A stretch of DNA of 64,000 nucleotides, taken from positions 35,035,001 to 35,099,000 of the forward strand of contig NC_091972.1 of the NCBI RefSeq assembly GCF_036711975.1. Direction: 5' to 3'. The position numbers were made by a program, and so were the translations under genes. The notes under the pieces were generated by a model, which ran no database searches, was not told where the DNA came from, and saw only the letters and a program-made list of their open reading frames with translations. Position 1 is the stretch's first letter, and each line of letters begins with the position of its first letter. Shown here piece by piece: positions 59,792-64,000 of the stretch. The stretch comes from Onthophagus taurus. Lineage: Eukaryota; Arthropoda; Insecta; Coleoptera; Scarabaeidae.

Positions 59792-59800
59792 CTATTTATA
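59792..59800 (-). promoter_or_regulatory. TATA box of FMO-A
   Basis: TATAAATAG on the minus strand, 45-53 nt before the ATG at 59747, leaving room for a start site about 30 nt downstream and a 5' UTR of about 15-20 nt. Confidence 0.5.
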
Positions 59801-60269
59801 TGTTTCTGTTCCAACCTTAATTGTATAATTATAGTTTTCAAGAAATTCTAAGATATGAGAAGTTCTTTACGTGCTTAAAGACGATTCGCGTGATATTAAA
59901 CAATTTGTAAAATGTTGCGCATTTCTTTCATTGCAATAAAATCGTGTATGAGTAATTGTTTTTAAATAGTAAGTTTCAGTAGTTTAAATGAATCGAATTG
60001 ATCACGTCGTGCTTTCAAATGTGGCACATCTTCTTCTAAATTGAGAAGGTTCGTGTCTATTTAAACGCAATAATTTGTTGTTTTATTTCAAAACACGTTA
60101 TTTGATATAAATGAAATTATTTGAAAAGATGTTATTTTTAGAGACCTAAGTAAAAAGATGAGTAGTAAGAGATAAACTTGCATATCTTCAATATTTTTTT
60201 TTTTTTTACTTTATTAACATTAATTAATAATTAATGTTAGTCTTTTATTGAACTCCAAATGTCTTTCAA

Positions 60270-60800
60270 TTCGATTTTGCCAAATATTGCTTAAAAACTG
60301 TTATCACAAGATAACCCTTCTGCAGAACTAAACTCAGCTAGAAAACTGTTGAAAATATATCAAACCATCTAGCAGCAGATTGAAAAAGTCAACCAATCTG
60401 CCGATATTTCGCAGTTTTGGACAATATGTTCAATGGTCTAGATTTCTCTACCACAATCACACGTAGTGTCCAGGCTTTGTTCCATTTCTGGAACATAGTG
60501 AGTCTCTGCATAAACCATGCCTTGTTCGAATCTTGTTAGCGATTTTCCAGATGCAACGACCCAGTTCTAAGTTAAAGTTCTTATTGTGTAGAGTCTTAGC
60601 TGTCCTTATCGCAGAGTGTCTAGATTTGAGCCTGGTGGATGAGATTGCTTGGTTGTTGTTGTGGATTGGGAGTTGTCCATCGTCAATATTTTTGGTATTC
60701 TCGGGCCAAAGCGTCCTATCTTCTCAACTTTGCAGTGGAATGGTCTCAGCGCAGAAAGCCAGAGTATACAAGTAATCTTTAATCAGCCAGTGATTGTTCG
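60270..60800 (-). pseudogene. LINE ORF2 C-terminal fragment
   Basis: Minus strand: STRLKSRHSAIRTAKTLHNK, NKIRTRHGLCRDSL, then in another frame TTCDCGREI, a stop, and TIEHIVQNCEISADW. This is the RT-(R/G)HG..C block and CxC..H....C knuckle that close many insect LINE ORF2 proteins. No RT core attached. Confidence 0.6.
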
Positions 60801-60809
60801 TATGCTGGA

Positions 60810-63340
60810 GTTTAATTGAGCATCTAAGCTGTCATAAATGATTATGTAGACCATACAGCATATAACCATAATGAATGTTGGGGAGCACCAAACAATAACT
60901 GAGAATGTGTCGATTTTGAAGCTCTGCGTTACATAATAACTTTTTCTCAACAGATCTGTCAGGATTTTTGACTTTTGACAAAACAGTTAAACTCTCTTTA
61001 CGTTGACATAACACCATCAATAAGACCAAAACAAGAAATATTACACTTAGAATTATATGTAATGCAAATTTTCTTTCTTTTTTCATTCGATTAAGCTGGT
61101 AAATCCTAACATTCGATATTGATTAAAGGTTTTAATAGAAACTTGAATATCTTCGATAATTTAATTTACTAACTCGAAGTACTTTAGTTATATCTTCAAG
61201 GAAAGCTTAAATAATGATTCAAAGGTGATATGAAGTTTCAATTGAATTTCTATAAAACCATCAAATCCGGTTACTTAAAAGATCTTGGTTGTTCTGCGGT
61301 CAGCGAACGTAAAAAAGTCGTAATTTAGTATCATTCGTGTGATTTATAGAGGTCAGATGGTAGATAAAGGAGTTATAAAGGAGTTATTACTAGTATCTGA
61401 GAGTTATTGGATTTGCGAGGTTTGAAATAAAAATGTTGGAGGTTATTTATTACACTTTTATACGTATTGTTGCGAAGGGACGTTTGTTTTCTACACTCTC
61501 TGTACATGACGTTTACGTTTCTGGTTTGATCGGGCGTATAAAACAAATTGTGAAACGATTATGAAAGAATACGAAAATTTCCTTTCGAAAGGATTCTGAA
61601 AGGATAATCATTCTTTTTAAAGTTAACAATAAAATTATTGAATGCTACTGAAGTAGGAAGGTCGAAGTAGCCGATGGGGACTAATCGAACGTTTTCAGTG
61701 GCACCGTTCGTCTGTCAGAGTTGATTCTTAATGGTAACGGGGCGATCCTTTGTGTTTTAGTCGAAGATTGATCGTCCTGTATATCGGTTTCAATGTAATT
61801 AACGTACATGGACATCGTGTTACCGATTAATCGTGCCGGAATCAATAACGGACGCCAACCTTCGGGCTGGATTTAATAGCGACAAAGGGAACGCGCCTCC
61901 AGAGTATAATAGGAAGCGTGATCTACGTGCTCCGTTTCAAAAAAGGAAACATTAAGAATCTTTACAGTCTGTATGAACTGTTTCTGCCATAATAAATTGA
62001 TGCAATATTTTAGATGATTATTACATTATCATCAAGACATTCACTTTAAATTAGAATGTTCAAAGATCTTGAAAACGAATGAATACAAAAAAAAGATTTA
62101 GCTACTGGTTTGTATAGTTTTCCATAGGGGGTAATCGTTTAGTTACAAGATATACGAAGATGTTAAGTCTTCGTACAACGGCAAAGATAATGGAACGAAC
62201 GAACACGGTTAGCAGCAAAAGCAGACGATGGTAGGTAGGTGTAGATGAGTCCACAATAAAAGTTTATTAAACCACGTGCAGCGATAGTAATCCATTAGTT
62301 CGATTTCTTGTTCCACGAAGCTGACGGCCTGAGAGACGTCGGAGAAATTGATTAGGACGCCGGGTCTCGAGGAATCTACGAGGCCATCACTCAATGCTGA
62401 TGTTATCTGTGTTGATCAATCATCGTAACCGATAGCCGGTGGTGAGCGGCGTCCTCTCTCACAATCGATGAGCGCTATATGAATATATACGAGTATGTAT
62501 GTTGAAAATGCCGACGGTCATTATTTTAAATAGAAGAATTTTCATTGTTGAAATTACGAAACTAAGACCTACTTTTGAAAAAAATTGTAATAAAATCTGA
62601 ATAATAAATATTTTTCTGGAAATAGTGTAAATTCCTGGATTGCAACGGAAAGTTGTACATATCTTGTATCAAATACTTACTACTTTGTATGTCTAATGTC
62701 TAAGAATCTAAAAGTGAACAACGAGAACCAACAGAAACTCACAATCTAAGTAAGCCATCATTGTCAACTTCGAATTTTGTCCCAAATCGGAGTTTTTACT
62801 ATACACCTCTTGGGTTAGATACTATGAATCCATTTTCATTACAACCTGAAATTGTTTATGGAATGTTAGATCAATAATCAGAATTTGAACTGAAAATCTT
62901 AACCCGCTTGCTACTGAATTCAAATTCATCTTCGTTCAAACCTTCTTCAAGGATAGTTAATACATCCATCAAAATTTCGGGGTCTAATTCTTGTATGATT
63001 CTTATCATATGCTTCGTATATGAGAAAGTAAAAACATATTGAATACTTAAAGCAGCCCCCTTAAAAATGTAAGTATTTGTGGTCTAAAATCAAGAGTTGG
63101 GAATTCTCAAAATTAGTCTTCAATCCCATATCTCACCATGCGAACAAGAATCATTTGCGTGAGAGATAATCATGTGTGTTTCAACATGTACTAGATTATA
63201 AAGTCTATTTAGCATTTATTATCTTGCCATCCAGTGAATAAACTTTAGATTGCTTACTATAACCTTAAAAACTTAAAAAATATTACGTGGTAGAACATTT
63301 TTAAAGTGCCAATAAACTTCTACATTAGAATAACAGTTCC
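60810..63340. other. No gene seen
   Basis: About 2.5 kb. Open frames at 60832-61086 and 62209-62394 have no recognisable domain. The 61.6-62.5 kb part is less AT-rich than its surroundings but shows no coding pattern I can support. Confidence 0.45.
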
Positions 63341-63342
63341 TG

Positions 63343-63576
63343 ATGGTCTCCAAGCTTCAATCTTATTGTCACAGTTGTTTACGTGCTGAACAACCTCAGC
63401 AACATGGTGAATCTTCTAATAATTTCAAAAATAGGAAAAATTTGGGATGTAGACTACATGCTACTAATGAAAGACTAGATACTGTTAATGGAAGACTAGA
63501 TACTGTTAATGGAAAACTATATACTGTTAATGGAAGGCTAGATACTGTTAATAGAAGACTATATACTGTTACTTGA
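63343..63576 (+). CDS. Short frame containing a heptad-repeat minisatellite
   Basis: ATG at 63343, 77 codons. The first 35 residues are unremarkable (SKLQSYCHSCLRAEQPQQHG). The rest is the 7-residue repeat RLDTVNG and variants, because the DNA repeat period is 21 bp. It ends at a stop formed inside the array; later units are frame-broken. It may be an expanded non-coding repeat rather than a gene. Confidence 0.2.
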   Translation: MVSKLQSYCHSCLRAEQPQQHGESSNNFKNRKNLGCRLHATNERLDTVNGRLDTVNGKLYTVNGRLDTVNRRLYTVT

Positions 63577-63762
63577 AGACTAGATACTGCCAATAGATGA
63601 CCAGATACTGCTAACAGAAGACTATAGTGCTTTCAGAAGACTAGATACTACTTGCAGACGACTAAATATTTTGACAGAGAACTCAATACTGCTAATATGA
63701 GACTATATGCTGCTAATGGAAGACTAGCTAATATTAATGGTAGACTAGAAAGCTAACTAGCT
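63451..63762. repeat. 21-bp minisatellite, about 14-15 units
   Basis: Units of AGACTAGATACTG followed by TTAATGGA start at 63451, 63472, 63493, 63514, 63535, 63556, 63577 and 63598, then continue with 19-21-bp degenerate units to about 63762. The 5' half is most regular. Confidence 0.92.
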
Positions 63763-64000
63763 GATGGATATTTCTAATAAAAGACTGTAGAGCTTTCAAA
63801 AACTACATATAGCTTACAGAAATTCTGATGCTGATGTCAGAACTAACTGTATGTAGACTACTAGGTACTGTGTAATAAAATTATTTATCCTCATAAAAAG
63901 TTGTCATAATTAAATTATTTTCTGCGTATTATAGTAGCCTAACCCACTATAACAATATGTACGTTTCCTTATGAGAAAAGTACCTACTGCTTATGGAACA

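Noticed and set aside
62209-62394. Minus-strand frame in a less AT-rich patch
   Set aside because: 61 codons with no motif; composition alone is not enough to call a gene.

Overview
The window is eukaryotic nuclear DNA. It is AT-rich, its genes are split by GT-AG introns, and it is dense in transposable elements of insect type: rosa-like DD41D mariner, piggyBac, hAT, Mutator-like, Ty3/gypsy, Penelope-like and several LINE clades. An insect, possibly a beetle, is the best guess; nothing in the sequence fixes the order. All host genes recognised lie on the minus strand.

Layout. 1-276: acidic N-terminal coding piece running off the left edge. 0.3-3.36 kb: no gene. 3.37-14.0 kb: nested transposons (hAT remnant with a second element inside; a TIR element carrying a broken orphan transposase-like gene and two pogo-type MITEs, itself inside a larger inverted-repeat pair; a Ty3/gypsy remnant split by a mariner). 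14.3-22.9 kb: complete three-exon dipeptidyl peptidase III gene, whose 6.5-kb second intron holds MULE, LINE, Penelope-like and piggyBac remnants and a 1.56-kb fold-back element. 23.4-28.9 kb: MULE and LINE remnants. 29.7-59.75 kb: a cluster of flavin-containing monooxygenase (FMO) genes, from left to right E (417 aa), D (408 aa), B (412 aa) and A (410 aa), all with open frames after splicing, plus two orphan exon-1 fragments near 40.2 and 48.0 kb. Between and inside them lie LINEs, gypsy pieces, a 173-bp satellite array (37.96-39.66 kb) and a tandem segmental duplication (about 42.05-47.9 and 48.03-50.95 kb) interrupted by a 3.1-kb palindromic element encoding an orphan protein twice in opposite directions. 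59.8-64 kb: one LINE tail, unassigned DNA and a 21-bp minisatellite.

How it fits together. The FMOs share exon-1 and exon-2 lengths, the FAD and NADPH Rossmann motifs and the FxGxxxHxxxY signature. They differ by clean presence or absence of introns, so they are an old tandem family with differential intron loss, still turning over through duplication and truncation. Their likely role is NADPH-dependent oxygenation of nitrogen- or sulfur-bearing xenobiotics or plant compounds. DPP3 is an unrelated housekeeping peptidase next door. I found no CRISPR, phage or bacterial operon and no clear evidence of a wholly new pathway. The most novel material is the orphan-protein transposons and the mosaic structure of the FMO cluster.
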